This document shows, piece by piece, positions 42,101 through 54,600 of a stretch of DNA of 64,000 nt (the first letter of the stretch is position 1; every line of letters begins with the position of its first letter). This DNA is from Tribonema minus. Its lineage: Eukaryota; Sar; Xanthophyceae; Tribonematales; Tribonemataceae. The DNA is taken from positions 248,001 through 312,000 of the forward strand of contig JAFCMP010000046.1 in the NCBI GenBank assembly GCA_017506865.1, in the 5' to 3' direction. The notes below the pieces were generated by a model. That model worked only from the letters and a program-made list of their open reading frames with translations, searched no databases and was not told the DNA's origin. Made by a program: the position numbers and the translations under genes.

Positions 42101-42115
42101 CGCTCGCAGCAGCAT
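36105..42115 (-). CDS. pyrC: Dihydroorotase (PyrC type)
   Basis: Nine exons join in phase to 372 aa: 42115-41951, 41639-41581, 41108-40922, 40512-40450, 39829-39710, 38842-38762, 38352-38189, 37354-37276, 36305-36105. It closes carbamoyl-aspartate to dihydroorotate in pyrimidine synthesis. Every metal ligand of the bacterial/plant monofunctional type is visible: HxH in [11 protein letters not shown], the carboxylated Lys in [17 protein letters not shown], His in MPLLVHGEV and in VAEHITTKE, Asp in [10 protein letters not shown]. The remaining sequence follows E. coli PyrC closely ([48 protein letters not shown]). E. coli PyrC is 348 aa; the extra length is N-terminal ([15 protein letters not shown], alternative start at 42073) and may be a short organelle-targeting segment, plus a Pro/Ala tail. 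Exons 4, 5 and 9 have duplicated edges in adjoining introns. Confidence 0.95.
36244..36640 (-). repeat. Three copies of the dihydroorotase exon 9 acceptor edge
   Basis: The exon 9 start (encoding [20 protein letters not shown] on the minus strand, acceptor CAG at 36306) recurs near 36420-36475 and 36556-36620. Each is followed on the plus strand by a G-rich run (GGGGGGAAAGAGGG type) and TGCATGCATATCGGGCGAT. Period about 140-150 bp. Both copies keep the AG. Confidence 0.9.
37098..37171 (+). repeat. Dispersed repeat family R1, partial copy 5
   Basis: Shares TTGGTGGAAGGCACTTGCGG, then CACCTAGAGCTCTACGATCT with the other copies; the 5' half is missing. Confidence 0.85.
37475..37615. repeat. Tandem duplication of about 75 bp in intron 7
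   Basis: Two copies containing GGCGGAGGACAA / TGCGGAGGACAA, GACAGG(T/C)G and TGACGGACGG(C/T)GTTGA. They lie on the upstream (sense) side of dihydroorotase exon 8. Confidence 0.75.
38007..38032. repeat. Interstitial CCCTAA repeat
   Basis: Four perfect CCTAAC units (CCTAACCCTAACCCTAACCC and on) within the intron between dihydroorotase exons 7 and 8. It is the longest uninterrupted single-orientation tract in the window. Confidence 0.92.
39206..39437 (-). repeat. 32-bp tandem repeat and a copy of the exon 5 donor edge
   Basis: CTGGTGTCAGAAATCGC opens two 32-bp units at 39206-39237 and 39238-39269. At 39366-39437 the plus strand repeats CTCTTTTG(C)GG(C)GATGTGCTCCGC and CCTTGAGGTTGGG, a diverged copy of the exon 5 end (true edge 39710), with its donor region altered to CGCTCGCC. 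Confidence 0.8.
40371..40402 (-). repeat. Copy of the dihydroorotase exon 4 donor edge
   Basis: CTCACCACTTCGCCGTGCAC on the plus strand is identical to the true exon 4 end and donor at 40445-40464. It lies about 75 bp further into the intron, so two identical donors compete. Confidence 0.88.
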
Positions 42116-43782
42116 GCACTGCGTACTTCACTTTTACCAGATGCATGGTTCAACTTTCAGATGAAGTTTGAAGTTTGTCAACGAAGGTTGCTGAGCCCTG
42201 TGTTGCAGACCCCTAAACACGAATTTTATCACGGCACACGATTCGCTGTATTCGACATGCCTGCTCATCGTGCGGGCCGAAATGCGCTTTCACATATGTA
42301 TGATGCTGTGCACATCCCCCGCGCCGCGCCGGCTGGCAGTTCCCAGAGGTAACACTGCTGCGTACGCAGCGCTCTGTACCCAGCAAGCACAATTATTCGG
42401 GCCTAGGGGCGTGTGACTCCTGCATTCTTTTCTGGACAAATCATTGGGTGGATACATGGTGCGCTTCGTAGAATGCACACTGCGACGTGAACTGCGAAAT
42501 CGAGTGGCTCAACTTCGGCACCAAAAGGGTCTCGACAGGCACATCTCAAGACGCGTCAGTTATGACGAGGCACCGCTGGTTGGAGGCGGTTGAATCACCT
42601 TGCCACCTCTTCTGGCCAGAACTGTGACATCTAGCGCCGCAGCGTCATCCAAGCAGGCTAATGAGCTGACGCTGCGAGCGACAACATTCCCCTCTCAAAC
42701 ACTTAAGATGATCACCTGACAGGCCAGCCAGTGAATAGACAGCTACAATCAAAGTCCATGCCTTCTTCGTGCAAGGGAGAAACGTAGGGGCACATTACCA
42801 CCGATTGACTCAGTATTCACACTGGACAGCACGATAGCGTGGTCCGAGTCACTGTGAATGTGGAACCGACATACTGCTGCCTGCCGCTGTGTTTCCTGAA
42901 GCATAGCGACATATCTGAGATCAATCACTGCGCACTTCAGGCACCAATTGAAGACTGCTCGTCACTTCCTTCTGTTGACAGGACAGAATTGTGTCGCAGC
43001 ATCACAGAAGTCCTGGCAGGTATGCAACCAAAGCTGACGACTGGAACTTCAAAAAGGCATCAAACGCACAGACAAGCCAGGGCTGTGGAGGACAAAGTCT
43101 CACACTCCAGAGCTCTGATATTTTCAACTGCAAAGAATCTGCGGCGACGCCTTGAAGGTTTTAGGAAGTGCCGCATTGATGAAGGAGTAGCAGCTCAGTA
43201 GCTCTGCCAGTCATGACATGACTGCACTGTTCTGTTGTTGCCCACTGAGAGGCAAACAGCGCAGAGACTAGTACTGTTCAAACTCGGCGACAATACCCTT
43301 GACGCCATTGCGAAGCTCCTCTCATCGCCTACAGTAGCATGGAACACGCCCTCTCAACTTCGTTAAGCAGCATCTTGAAGGATGTCATGCCAGGTGGAAA
43401 GCTGCAGACAGAGCCAATTGCCTTCAACCTGCGGTGTCTCGAAAGGCTAGCTGAGTTTTGCGTGCTTGCAATTCGTCGCCATGTCCCTCGCATTTTTCAA
43501 TGCGGCCAACTTGACCCAGCTTTTACCTCTCGCGCGGTACCAAGCCCGTTACTAGAACGCGTAAGGCATGGACAGAGTTCACAGCGTGTTCATCCGCTGC
43601 CGCACTCTGCAAATAAGAAAGTCCGCGGGCCCGGTGGCCCTACCGTGACAGGTCAGATTTAACCCTGAGAGTCTGCTCAGCGGTTGCATCCGAGGAGCTC
43701 GAAGGACCGCAGCTACGACGGCAACTATACCACTCTTTCACCGTAGGGGAGGGCTGACACCTGGCTAGACGGTGCCGACAGC
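42116..43782. other. Divergent intergenic region, dihydroorotase / RGS
   Basis: 1.67 kb of lower GC content. Open frames at 42839-43201 (120 aa) and 43339-43662 (107 aa) on the plus strand carry no recognisable domain and lie in different frames. They could be exons of an unknown gene or chance. Promoters for both flanking genes should lie here. Confidence 0.5.
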
Positions 43783-45324
43783 ATGGCGTTGCTGCAGAAA
43801 TGGTGGTGCGAGGCATCCTGGTGGAAGGACTCGCTGCTGCATGGCGGGGGGCAACACCCAACTCGGAGCAGGAACGGCAGCAGCAGCGGGAGTAGCGACA
43901 GCTCGAGGAGCAGCCGGAGCGGCAGCATTAGTGACATAGACGCCGGGGCGTTAGAGCTGGATGTCGCCCTGCGCGTACCGCTGGTGTTGGCGCAGTTCCA
44001 GGCTTACTGTGAGCGCACACACTGCACAGAGTCGCTGGAGTTTATCCTGAGGGCCGATGGCCTGAGCCGCCTGCAGGCGGGGTCAGAGGAGCTCATCTGC
44101 GAGCTTCAGACCATAGCCATGGAGTTTTGTACGCCAGGAGGGGATAAGGAGATCAATGTGGGGTCCAGCACTAGGGAGCAGGCTCTGGAGTTGGTGGAGA
44201 AGAATGATGCCTCAGCGTTTGCCGCCTGCTACTTGCAGGTATGTGGTTGCAATGCAGGCAGTCGGCTCGCCAACATCATGTGGTGCTGTCACATGATACA
44301 GTAAGGGTGTACATCTTGTTGGCACACCGACAGGCAAGGGCTATGATAGTTGTTGAAGCCGTGTCAATTGCCTCGAGCTCAAAAGGCGACAGCTGCAGGC
44401 TCCACAGGCACATGGTATGCCAGTGCAGGAGGTTTGCAGCACATGTATTTCCTGTCTGCAGCATCCAATGACTTGCCATAAAGTGCCAAGTGCCTTACAA
44501 AGTACATATAGGTAGGTCTCTTTCAAGGGCGCAAATAGCAGGTCGCCGAGCTTGCACATGAGCTGTTGCACTAAAGCCCCACAGGCGCACCAGCAGCAGG
44601 TGGCTTCGCTGAAGTTATCAGCAGAAGCACCAGCATGCCAATGGCCAGCAAGCGGCATTGAGAGTAACAACTTTGGCATTGATCTGATGCCACCTGTGGC
44701 GGCGTATTCAGCTGCGGTGTTGTTGCATTCAACAAACGCCACAAGGCGTTCACCTCGGCGCGACCTCGGCATTCATTCGAGCAAATGCACGCAGCGATGC
44801 TCAGCCAGCAAAGCACGGCCTGCACATCAACTGCATGAACCAACAGTCTGAGTGCTTTCGTTGTCAACATTTCACCGCCGGCGCACATTGAGGCATGTGC
44901 TGATGTCAGGTCGAGTGCGATGAAGTGCAGCGTACTTCAAGTTGTATCGCCAGTCCCTCAGCAAAGCCAGTCATCGCCACCGATGTCCAACGCATTACCG
45001 TGTCACTTTGCACACGCATTCGGTACCAAGCAGCGCTGAATCAGCCGGCATGCGCACCTCGCGCGCATGCAGCTCTGGTGTCTTCATTCCCTGTCGCCCC
45101 CCCCCCCCCCCCCCCCCCCCTCCCCCCCACGCGCACGTGCGCAGGTGTACCACATGCTCGCCTCCGGCGTCTGGCCGCGCTTCCTCGCCAGCCCGGAGTG
45201 CCTCAAGGTGCACATCGGCAAGCACGTGCTTGCAGCCGAGTCGCGAACCGCGGAGCCGTCGCCCAGCAGCAGCTCGCACTCGCTGGACGCATTCGGCGCG
45301 CGGCAGCCGAGCGGCACTCTCTGA
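43783..45324 (+). CDS. RGS-domain protein
   Basis: Exon 43783-44238 ends CAG|GTATGT and joins in phase to 45145-45324 (stop), giving 211 aa. After a Ser/Gly-rich N-terminus, residues about 65-180 fit an RGS domain: VPLVLAQFQAYCERTHCTES, LEFILRADGL, a long helical middle, INVGSSTREQALELVEKND for the helix that packs against Galpha, SAFAACYLQ, and VYHMLASGVWPRFLASPECL for the last helix (family pattern ...L..D.yprFl.S). RGS domains speed GTP hydrolysis by Galpha; a G-protein target is inferred. The tail is Ser-rich and ends ARQPSGTL. A C run of about 30 bases (45097-45127) precedes the exon 2 acceptor. Confidence 0.8.
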
Positions 45325-47824
45325 GCGCTGCTGTCGATACGGCGCGCTGCTGCCAGTACGGCGCGCTGACTTCGGCCAGTGAAGGAAGCGACACTCATTG
45401 GTGATGGTCATCGGGAGGCGCGGCAGCGGCAGAAGCGCGCTGTGCAGGGGCGACGGGCAGCCGCATCCAGCAGTTTGGGGTGTGTGTGTGTTGTGCACGT
45501 ATCGGTAGCTTACGGGGGGGCGTCTTTGACGAAGTTACCCGTGTCGGGGGAAGTACGGCGGGCGACGCGGTATGGCAGCCGTGAGTCTCGCGTTTCGGTC
45601 TCATGGTGTTTTGAGTTGAGCAGTTTGGATTGGGCAGACCAAGAGGTCTGCAAGGTTTGTATTGTGTCGTGGCGGTGGTGCTTGCCGTTCTGTGGCGTTG
45701 CTGCGATGCAAGTCTGCCGCAGGCAACTGGCGTGCTTACACAGAGTCGTAGCGCGACACTACCCAGAGTCGTTGTGCGGCGTGTACATATGCCAAGAGAA
45801 TTCATTTGAAGTGCCGTCAGTGCCCGCCCTGCATGAGCAGCTCGGCATCTGATTGCATATGAGGAGCGTCTCCGTCCGTCTGTGCGACTAAAACAACAAC
45901 TGGCTGAGATGCCGGTACGCCGCGATACCCCATCCCTCATTTACACATAGAGCGGGCGTGCACCTTACATCTCAATGTCACTGGAGTATATGTTATTCAG
46001 TGTTGCCAGCATCACAAATGGTATGTGTGTTGCGTGCTTGCTGTTGGCTGCTGGGCCAGTGTGCTTGCCGTTGGCTGCTGTTTCACCGGCCCATGCATGC
46101 TTTAACGCATGACTGTCGAGCCGCTGCCTGTGCCATGCCAGCGCGACAACTTCCTTGCAGTTATTTGTTGCTGGTGCCCAGGTCATTGCTCAGTTCGCAC
46201 ATGGGCAGCCGCCAGCACCAGGTCATTGCCTGTTTGCATTAATGCCGGCAGCATGCGCACTGAGCAAGAAAAGCACTTGAACATGAAACCTGAAAAGCGC
46301 CCTGAACCCCCTAGCCGACGCCTACATGGATAAGATCTTCAACGTCATTCCACAAGCCCACTTGACATATGGCAGCACATGACAAATGGCACAAATGTGG
46401 GCCTCATATGCTATTCCTTCAAACTTAATGAAGGTGCGCAAATGCCATGAGGTACGTATGGACTTGTTTTTATAAAGGCCCAAGGGAGGCCGGGTTGCCT
46501 ATGCAATCGAAAAGCTTGCGTCAACGCAGCAGCCTAGTCTGCGCTGAGGTACTGTACCCCCCTTGTGCGTAGGAGCACGCATACACATTCACATTCCTCA
46601 AGCTTCTGACGGTGCAACAAAGTGATGTGCACTTGCCAGTCAGCATGTGTGTAATACTACAGCGGATCACATGTCCCTCATGGCGATCCAGATGGCATGG
46701 CGTCAGATGCGATCTGATGACACAGCGTGCGTCTACAGTGCCTGACGCAAATACAATCAACCGCAATGACGAGCTACAGCACTTTTTAGCTGTGACGGCA
46801 AGGCAACCTGATGTGTCATGTAGCCATGCACATGCAGCATCACAAATTGATCAATATTGCCAGGACACATTATGCCTTTGTTGGCATGGCAATGGCGGCA
46901 CATCATCAGACAGGCAGCGAGCAGAGCAAGGGAACAAAGGCTGGCAAGATGGGGTAAATGTCGGCAATCAGTTTGGCATTACTGTGAGTCACGAGGCCTC
47001 TGCCACTTCCATGGCATTGCGGACAGCCAATGCCTGCTTCATGCGTGCCCTGTGTGAGATCCTGCGGTTGCAGTAGTCTTTCCTCATGCTCGCCTTCGGT
47101 GCATCACGCGCGTTGCTGCAGCTATGTGCTGGGCAGCAACGCCTGGTATAAGCATGCGCAATCAGTACATACTCTGGTCCATCCCAAGAGAAGCGGGGCT
47201 TGGCGTCGTCCTAGGGCACCCATAATGCATCCGCAAAACGGCAGTGCGGCGCTGCGTGACCAATCGCCTGTGCATATGCACGTCGTCGTCTGGCTGTGCA
47301 GTGAGCATATTGACGCTGCTGAATGTGCATCAAATTGCATCAAGAGCACAATTTGACTTGACCGCAATTCTCCCGTGCTGAAACAGCTGCATGAATGTTT
47401 CAAGGTGCCTTATGGCTTGCACAATGCGGTGTCACCGCTTACGCGATGCGATGCAACCTGATGCGGGGTCTGATGCTGCCCAGCCAGTGCGTCGGCTTAC
47501 CGGATCAGCAGTTGAGCACTGTCACAAAGCCACGCCCCCCTTTCTGTCCCATGAGGCAAAACACAGCTGGGCCTAAGTGGAGCTGATCAGTCGTGCAGTG
47601 GCTGCTGTTGATGCACACTGAAGCCTCAGCAGAGACCAGCAGCATGAAGAAATGGCTGCGTCTGCCGGTGCAAGCACGCCCCAGGCACCGGTCATGCACC
47701 TAGGGGGCGCTGCTGGGGGCGCTTCTGGACATGACGCGCCGTGATGCAGGCCCCGCAGCTGACAGCCAGCGTGCACATGATGCAACCGAATGAGCACCTT
47801 CGTTTACACTCCGTCAGGCGCGCT
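45325..47824. other. Convergent intergenic region
   Basis: 2.5 kb between the RGS and neurochondrin stops, with lower GC content. Short open frames on both strands (for example 46612-47076 plus, 154 aa) show no domain, low-complexity bias or splice structure matching the genes around. I see nothing supported here apart from 3' UTRs. Confidence 0.55.
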
Positions 47825-47925
47825 TCACAAACGTCGGCTGCGGCGCGCCTCGGCGAGCGCCCCCAGCAGCTCCGCGCGCACGACGCCTGCCCGCACAAAC
47901 GCGTTGTTGCCCGCCGCTCCGCCGC

Positions 47926-47965
<40 letters not shown>

Positions 47966-50900
47966 CATCAGCTCCTCCGCGCTCTCCGCGCACCATTGCC
48001 ACATAGAACCCTCCTCGTAGCCCATTTCTTCCTCCGCGGCAGCGGCGGCAGCGCGTGCGCCCACGGCGTGCGCCACTGCTGCGGCCCATTCCACCCACCC
48101 AGGGCCGTCCGCCGGCAGCGCCAGCGGCGCTGCGCTGCCGACGCTGTCGCTGCTGCCGTGCGCGCGCGCGAGCTGCAGCAGCACGCACGTCGCGTACGCC
48201 AGCAGCAGGCGGCACTCTGCTGCTGCGGCTGCGGCGATGGGCAGCGCGTCCGCCGTGTCCAGCGCTGCCGCGGCGGCAGTGGCGGCGGCTACGAGGTCGC
48301 GTAGCGCGCAGGGGAGGGCGCGCGTCATGGCGGGGTGCGTCGTGATTGCGAGCAGCGGCTCGGCGCCGTCGAGCTCTGCTGCGGGCGAGTGGCCGCCGCG
48401 AGCGATGGCGTTGAGCAGCACGGCGCATGCCAGCCGCGCAGCGCTGGCCTTGGTAGCCACCGCCGCCGCCGCCGCTGTCGCACCTCCTGCTCCCGCAGCC
48501 TCAGGTTCGCCTTCGGGCTCCAACGCCATTGCCGCTGCTGGCACGGCTGCGGCCGCCGCTGCCCCTGCGAGTTGCTCGGCCAGGGAGCCAAGGAGCGCGA
48601 CACCGCGCAGTGGCACTGCCGCCTCGGCAAGCCCCTCCAGTGCGATATCGTCGTACGAGAGCGCAACCAGTCCGCGCAGCAGCGGCAGCAGCGACTCGCC
48701 GCGTGCCGCCGCCGCGGCCGCCGCTGCTGCCGCTGACTCAGCCGACCTGACGCCTGCAGTCGACATCTCCGCTTCAACTTCATCGTCGGAGTCAATGTCC
48801 TGCTCCATTGGACGCGGCGGGCTGCCGCCAGGTGCGACCGCTGCTTCTGCAGCCGCTGGCTGGTCGCTGCTGCCGTCGAGCAGCGCCAGTATCGTCGGCA
48901 GCGCCAAATTAAATTCCGTGCGCAGGCCCTCCGGGTCCTCCGCGACCCAGGCACCCAACGCGTCGGCGCACGCCGCGCCGATGCGCCGCAGCCGCGCCAG
49001 CGCCGCCGGCGGCAGCACCGCCGCTGGTGCCGTGTCCGCTGCAGCAGCTGCCGCAGCGTCTGCGCGCGCGCGCTTCGCGCCGACGTACGGCGCGAGCTCG
49101 CGGAAGAACTCCAGCACGACGCTGAACGCCTCGTCGAGCGCGGACTTGATGTCCAGCAGCGTCTCGCCCGGCAGCGACCGCCACAGCTGCGCCGCGTCCT
49201 CCTCGTCGTCGCCGCCGCCGCCGCCCGCGTCGCTGCCGCCGGCGCCGCCGCGGCCGCCGTCGCCTTCGTCGCCGCACAAAAACTGCACCGCGGACTCCAG
49301 TATGCCCAGCGCCACTGGCAGCATGCGCTCGGCCCGAGCGGCGCGCTTCTCCGCCGCTGCCGCGCGTGCACACGCCTGAGCCGCGCTGCTGCTTGCGCAA
49401 GCAGGCCCGGCTGGTGTTGGTGCTGCTGCTGCTGCTGCTGTTGCTGCTGCTGCCGCCAGCGGGTCTGGTGGTCTCGCCGTGTTGGCGTCAAGCAGTGCCT
49501 CTTCGCTTTGTGGTACACCTCTCCAGGGGCCCTGATATATGCAAGTCAGATGATACATCGTGCGTGTGAGCAATTATGCAAGGAAGCGACTTCAAACCTT
49601 TGTGACGGCAAAACATCAAAAGCAATGTTCCCAAACGTGTGTGCACACAAACCCATACACCTTCCTCCTCAACATGAACGTACAGGGCGGCTGGGTCCAC
49701 TCTTGCTGCTTGAAGTTCCAGGTTATCCAGTGGAACATTTTGTAGAGATGGCAATACTGCTTACTAAGTAGGATCAGTGCACGCTGTGAGCAGACAGGCA
49801 GGCATGAATGCTTTTGGATTGTTTCCAACTCTTTTTTGCACAAGTGCTACAAGCATTGATTCCAACGGCTCCACTTGCGCTTGTTGACAAAGAACACCCT
49901 AGAGCTGCCACTTTAATTCATATAGGAGTACTGTTTAAGCAATCAACCATGACTCATAGAAACCCATAAGTGAAGGATCCAGTAATCACTCGCTCACCTG
50001 TGCTTTGCCCTCAATGGGCGTGGTGTCCGGCAGCAGCAGCACCCCGAGAGCCTCGTCCAGCAGTATCCGCACCTCGTTGCCCGCAGCGCGCGCGGCGAAC
50101 CTCACAAACGTCCCCCTCTTCACCCCCGCCCCCTCCCCCTCGACCGCCCACCGCTCCCCCAGCGCGCGCAGCAGCGCCGCCAGCAGCGTCAGCGCCGCGT
50201 CGCGCGCAGCCTCCGCGGCTGAGCCGTGCAGCGCGCGCAGCAGCCCGCTGCGCACGAGCCCCGCGAACTCGCTGCCGCCCTCCAGCGCGTGGTCGCGCTG
50301 CGCGCCGCCGCCGCCGTGGCTGCTGCCGCCGCGCGCCGCCGCCAGCGCCGTGGCCCAGTGCAGCAGCGCGCGCGCCGCGTCGCGGGAGCGCGCGCCGCTG
50401 GGGTCGCGCGCGAAGACGAGGGCGAGCGCGGCGAGGTCGGCGGCGCCGAGGCATGCGCCGCCCGTCGCGTCGACGCAGCACTCCAGGCAGCGCAGCGCGG
50501 CGGCCTCGAACTCCACGCGCTGCTCCGAGGCTGCGCCGCCGCTCGCGCCAGCGGTTGCTGCCTCACTCGCAGCAGCGTCAGCGGGGACATCGCCACCAGC
50601 AGCAGCTGCCGTGGGCTGCATAGGCTTCGTTGCAGGTGCGCCTGCTGCTGGTTGGACCTTCGCACTGGCTTCTGCGGCTTTCGTGAGGGAGCGCAGACGC
50701 TGTGCTATGGCGGAAGGAGCGCGTGCGCGCACGAGGCGACCGAGGCCCTCCAATGTGGTGCTGAGCGCGCCGAGGCACGCTGCTGCATCGCTGAGGACCT
50801 GCATTGCAGCAGCGTGTAGCATTGCGGTTCGCGGTGTACCAGTTACACTATGATCAGTGTCGCGCGCCAACCTGCTGGTTTGTGTTATATTGCTTGGTGA

Positions 50901-51580
50901 CAGGTATGAATAAGCACAGCCTGGTGGGGCAGCAGCTGTGGCAGGCAGACACATGTTAGCAAATTGGCATGTGCTCGACTGCAGCTGCACATTCGCCCTG
51001 GTCAGCTGCAACTGATAAAGCAGCACGCACTTACACGCTCTTCCTGCTCGCTACCAGGCTATAGTCGCTTGTTCAGTGTTCGATGAGGGCACATAACACA
51101 CAAGCGAAGGCTTACCTGAGGACTCCGAGCCAACTTCAGCAGACCCACTAGCGCCTGCGTGTGAGGTGCCACTGACTGCAGAAGCAAGGAAACATCCCCA
51201 CACCTAGCTGCAGCAGCTAGCACTCCAGCGGCGATCCCCTGGTACATGCTCACGGCACCACCCTCCCCGGCTGTGCGAAGCAGCCTCCGGACGAAATCCG
51301 GTCCCATAGCGCCCATGACCGCAGTCATGGCCGCTGTCGCAGTGGCTGTGTCGAGCGCTTGCACGTGCTTGGCCACCATGACCAGCCCAGCAAACTTGTG
51401 CTCGTCGCTTTCCCCATGGAGCAGGGCCAGGCAGCGAGACAGTACAGTGGATGGATCTGGCGCGGTAGATGGTGCTCCGTCCTGTTGCTGCTGCTGCTGC
51501 TGCTGCTGCTGAAGCGGCAGCGGTTCCGACTTTACTGCTGGCGGACCGCTCATTGTTGGAAGTGCTTTAGGTCTGAGCAA
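47825..51580 (-). CDS. Neurochondrin family protein
   Basis: Three exons join in phase to 990 aa: 51580-51116, 50798-49998, 49531-47825. The family signature lies near residue 50: SRCLALLHGESDEHKFAGLV, then MVAKHVQALD. Neurochondrins are armadillo-like helical proteins found in animals, plants and algae, bind membranes and signalling partners, and are about 700 aa, so this one is enlarged. The increase comes from Ala, Gly and Gln runs: a Gln tract near residue 25 (CAG/CTG repeat at 51483-51511), an acidic SDAGGGGGDDEED-type patch, a nuclear-signal-like AKRARAD segment, and a Gly run near the C-terminus (47936-47967). A second possible start is 51553 (MSGPPAV). Conserved helical text persists to the end (EEEMGYEEGSMWQWCAE). 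Biological role in this organism unknown. Confidence 0.85.
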
Positions 51581-51685
51581 GCCAGGCAGGCTGGCAGGAT
51601 GGATCCTCAGAGCATCTTATTAGACGATGTCGAACATCAAGTTGATGTTGAATTTCTGGAGGGGTGAACAAGATCTCAAAAAGCC
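51581..51685. promoter_or_regulatory. Compact bidirectional promoter with palindrome
   Basis: Only 105 bp separate the neurochondrin and downstream-gene start codons. The centre holds AACATCAAGTTGATGTT (about 51632-51648), a perfect 8-bp inverted repeat around one G. This is a candidate site for a dimeric regulator serving both genes. Confidence 0.6.
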
Positions 51686-54600
51686 ATGCCAGCCGCTGCC
51701 GCTGCTGCTGATGTGAATGCAGGCCTGGTGCCGCCGCCGCTTGCGCTGCGCAACGATGGTCCTCCAACCGTCTTTGAGGTTCTGGCTCCGCTGCTGGAGT
51801 TTGCTGCCAGGAAGGCCATATCCGAAGCGCAGCCCGGCATCGTGCCCGAGGCGCGCCTCACCCTACGCATTCGACAAGCGCTCAGTCAGGTGAGATCAAT
51901 GAGTCGTTCTGATTGGATGCAATGCAAGGAGCGCCGATACCTGGAGTTGGCCTCAGGTTGTTGCAAGATACGCATGCGCAAATCACCCCATCCGTATGTG
52001 ATCCAAGAAACTGTGATGGTGCGAAACTGTCATCGCAGCATTGTGAATCACTTTCAAACTGGTGGCTCGTCTCTTTTCCTGATCAGGACGCCGAGGCTGG
52101 CACTGTGCTGGAGGCTGTGGTCGTGGACAACGGGTCCAGCGGCGCCTCCGCCATCTGCGCGCTTGCCTCCAGCGCTGCGGTCACAACCGCTGCCGCTGTC
52201 ACCGCAGATGACTTCGCGCATGCGCTGCCACTGCAGCTGAGGGCAGTCTGGCACGCTTTCATGTCCTGCAATGCTGCGCCGATTCGGGCGACAACTGCAA
52301 TTGCGGGGGCGGAGTTTGCCACCCTAGCAGAGTACCGCATGGACCCAGAGAGCGGAAGGCCAGCTGCCACGTCGCCCCGCGCGCAGATGCCAAAGCCCGC
52401 GCCGGCGTGCGGCACGACGGTGCAGGTGACGCTGCCCTTCGGTCCTGAGGAACTTGAAGGAGCGCTGCCACTGCTATGCGGGTACATGCGCGGGTGAGAG
52501 CTGGCAATCCGCATGCGCAGTGCCGACTGACGCCATTTCTGTGTGTGGCTGCATTTCGCAGCTCACCTTTGTCGCAGCTGTTTTTCAGGCAGTGCTCTTC
52601 TTCTCCCTCGTGAGTGAGCATTAGCGTAGGGCGCGGTCTAAGGCGGTTTTGACAAAAGGGAGCACGCGCCCCAAATCACCTTGCGCGAAGGAAGCGCAGT
52701 GCTGCATGCACATGTGCATTGTGTCGCTGCACATTGCTGCAAAGTCATTGCGGGCCTGAGCACCCGTGTGACCGTGCGCAATTGTGCTGCTGCTATGTTT
52801 TCGCATGGCGCCTGTCATCTCTGCGCACGGACTCTTTGCTGCAGTCATCTGGCCTTTGCATGACCCCCTCGCTCGTCTGCATCATCAATGCCATCGAACT
52901 GATCAAGTCAGACGCGTCGTGTACGTGCGCCGCGCGCAGATTCCACTGGATCGCAGGCAGCAACATCAAGTTGAGCCTCACCTCACCCGACAGCCACATG
53001 TTTGTCGCAGTGCCCCACATGGCGACAGCGAACAGGCTTATGGAGAACGGCGAGCTTAACGCGGCAGTGATGGGGCGCGCTGCAGCGGAGTGCCTGCAGC
53101 GGACCATACGCGTGAGTTGCTGAGCTGTGGTCAGGGCTTTCTTGCATGTCTCTGTAACCTACTATCATGTGGCAACAGCGTCTTCGTTTGATTGACATTG
53201 AGCAAATGTGCTGTGAAGTTTAAGCCTGCTTGTGACTATCTCTGCCAAATGCAATGCACAGGCAAGTACATCAACCACCATGAAATCTTGAAGTGCTTGT
53301 GTGCCATTGCGTGAAGATCGCGGATCTTACAGTCAAGACAGTTGACAATGTACGGACGGTGTCAAGTATCAGCAGTGCTGCTCGTCGTGAGGCAGCGCAT
53401 GGAATACCCTATGTTATCATTCACTTCAGTTCGCAATGGGCAAGTCCGCCAGCGGTTGCTCACGGTGTGAGGTGCTGTCGCTTGGCCGCATGGCAGGTGC
53501 CCGATGTCGCAGTCGCCGAGACGGAGTGGATTGGGGGCATGCAGATGCAGGTGAGCACTGACGCATCACTTGACACTTGCGCATGCTAATAAGGTGACTG
53601 GCGCTGTTCATGCCTCCAGTACTTCTGTCTGGCAGCTTTTCTTGAGAAAAGTTATTGCGGCTGCGAGCTACACCATTATGTCAGCAGCATTCATCACATG
53701 TCAGATCACGATCCCTGCTGCGTTACAGGTGGCGATGATTCTGCAGCGGGAGGACGCACCAGCGCCAGGCAATGGCGACGCTGCAGGCCCAGCAAGGTGA
53801 GATTTGTGGATATGAGTGCTGCTTCAAACAGTGTGCACACAATGAAGGGCACGTCACGCATTCCAGCAAAAGTCACAGACTCAACGCTGACGCAATTCAC
53901 CCGCCTGCTGATAATTACGCAGCTTGCTTGGAGAGTGCTTGTCATTGGCAACAAACCTCGCGCAACGAGCCACTTTTTACCATCATACACAAATTCTGTC
54001 AAGATACACAGTGCTGTACTGGATAGAGGGCGGCCTTGTGACACACAGGTATGACACAACAGGCTGGCATCACCACTCTGTCACGTCATTGTCGAACTTT
54101 GACCAATTGCTGGCGGCGGTCTGTCATTGCATGCATGATTTACGCGTTTGCCACATCTGCATGATGCTCAAGGCTGTTCATATCACCACGCTGGAACTCC
54201 TCTTCGACTCCATCTACTTCCAGTTGACATCCGTCAATGTTCTGCCATCGCCGCCCAACTGCAAGCAGGAGCGTGCCGCTGCTGCTGCACGCGCTCGTTG
54301 ACAGCCAGCCGCTGCTGCTGCCGCCCGGCGCCGCCGCCGCCGCCCTGCTCGCCGCCGCCGCCGCCGCCGTGCAGTGGCGAGCGCAGCTAGGCGTCGACTT
54401 CTCCCGCCGCGCCGCCCACCGCGCCAACGGTCATCACGTCGGCGGCAGCACTCTGCAGCTGACAGCGCCGACCGGCAGCGGGCTGCTGCTAGGCGTGGAG
54501 GCGGTGCACGTCGTGTGCAACGCGATCGGCGCCAGCGGCGGAGGGGAGGGGGGGGGGGGGGCGCAGGGCCCCGAGCTGGCGGACGGGGGTTTGCTGCAGC

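Noticed and set aside
42839-43662. Two plus-strand frames that could be an extra gene
   Set aside because: No recognisable domain, different frames, and no convincing splice pair; noted as part of the intergenic region only.
45395-45940. 181-aa minus-strand open frame
   Set aside because: No domain, no splice partners, and composition like a random frame in the RGS 3' region.
48237-49379. 380-aa and 397-aa frames overlapping neurochondrin exon 3
   Set aside because: Ser/Ala-rich and Arg-rich shadow frames of a GC-biased exon; the neurochondrin frame has the family signature and clean splice sites.
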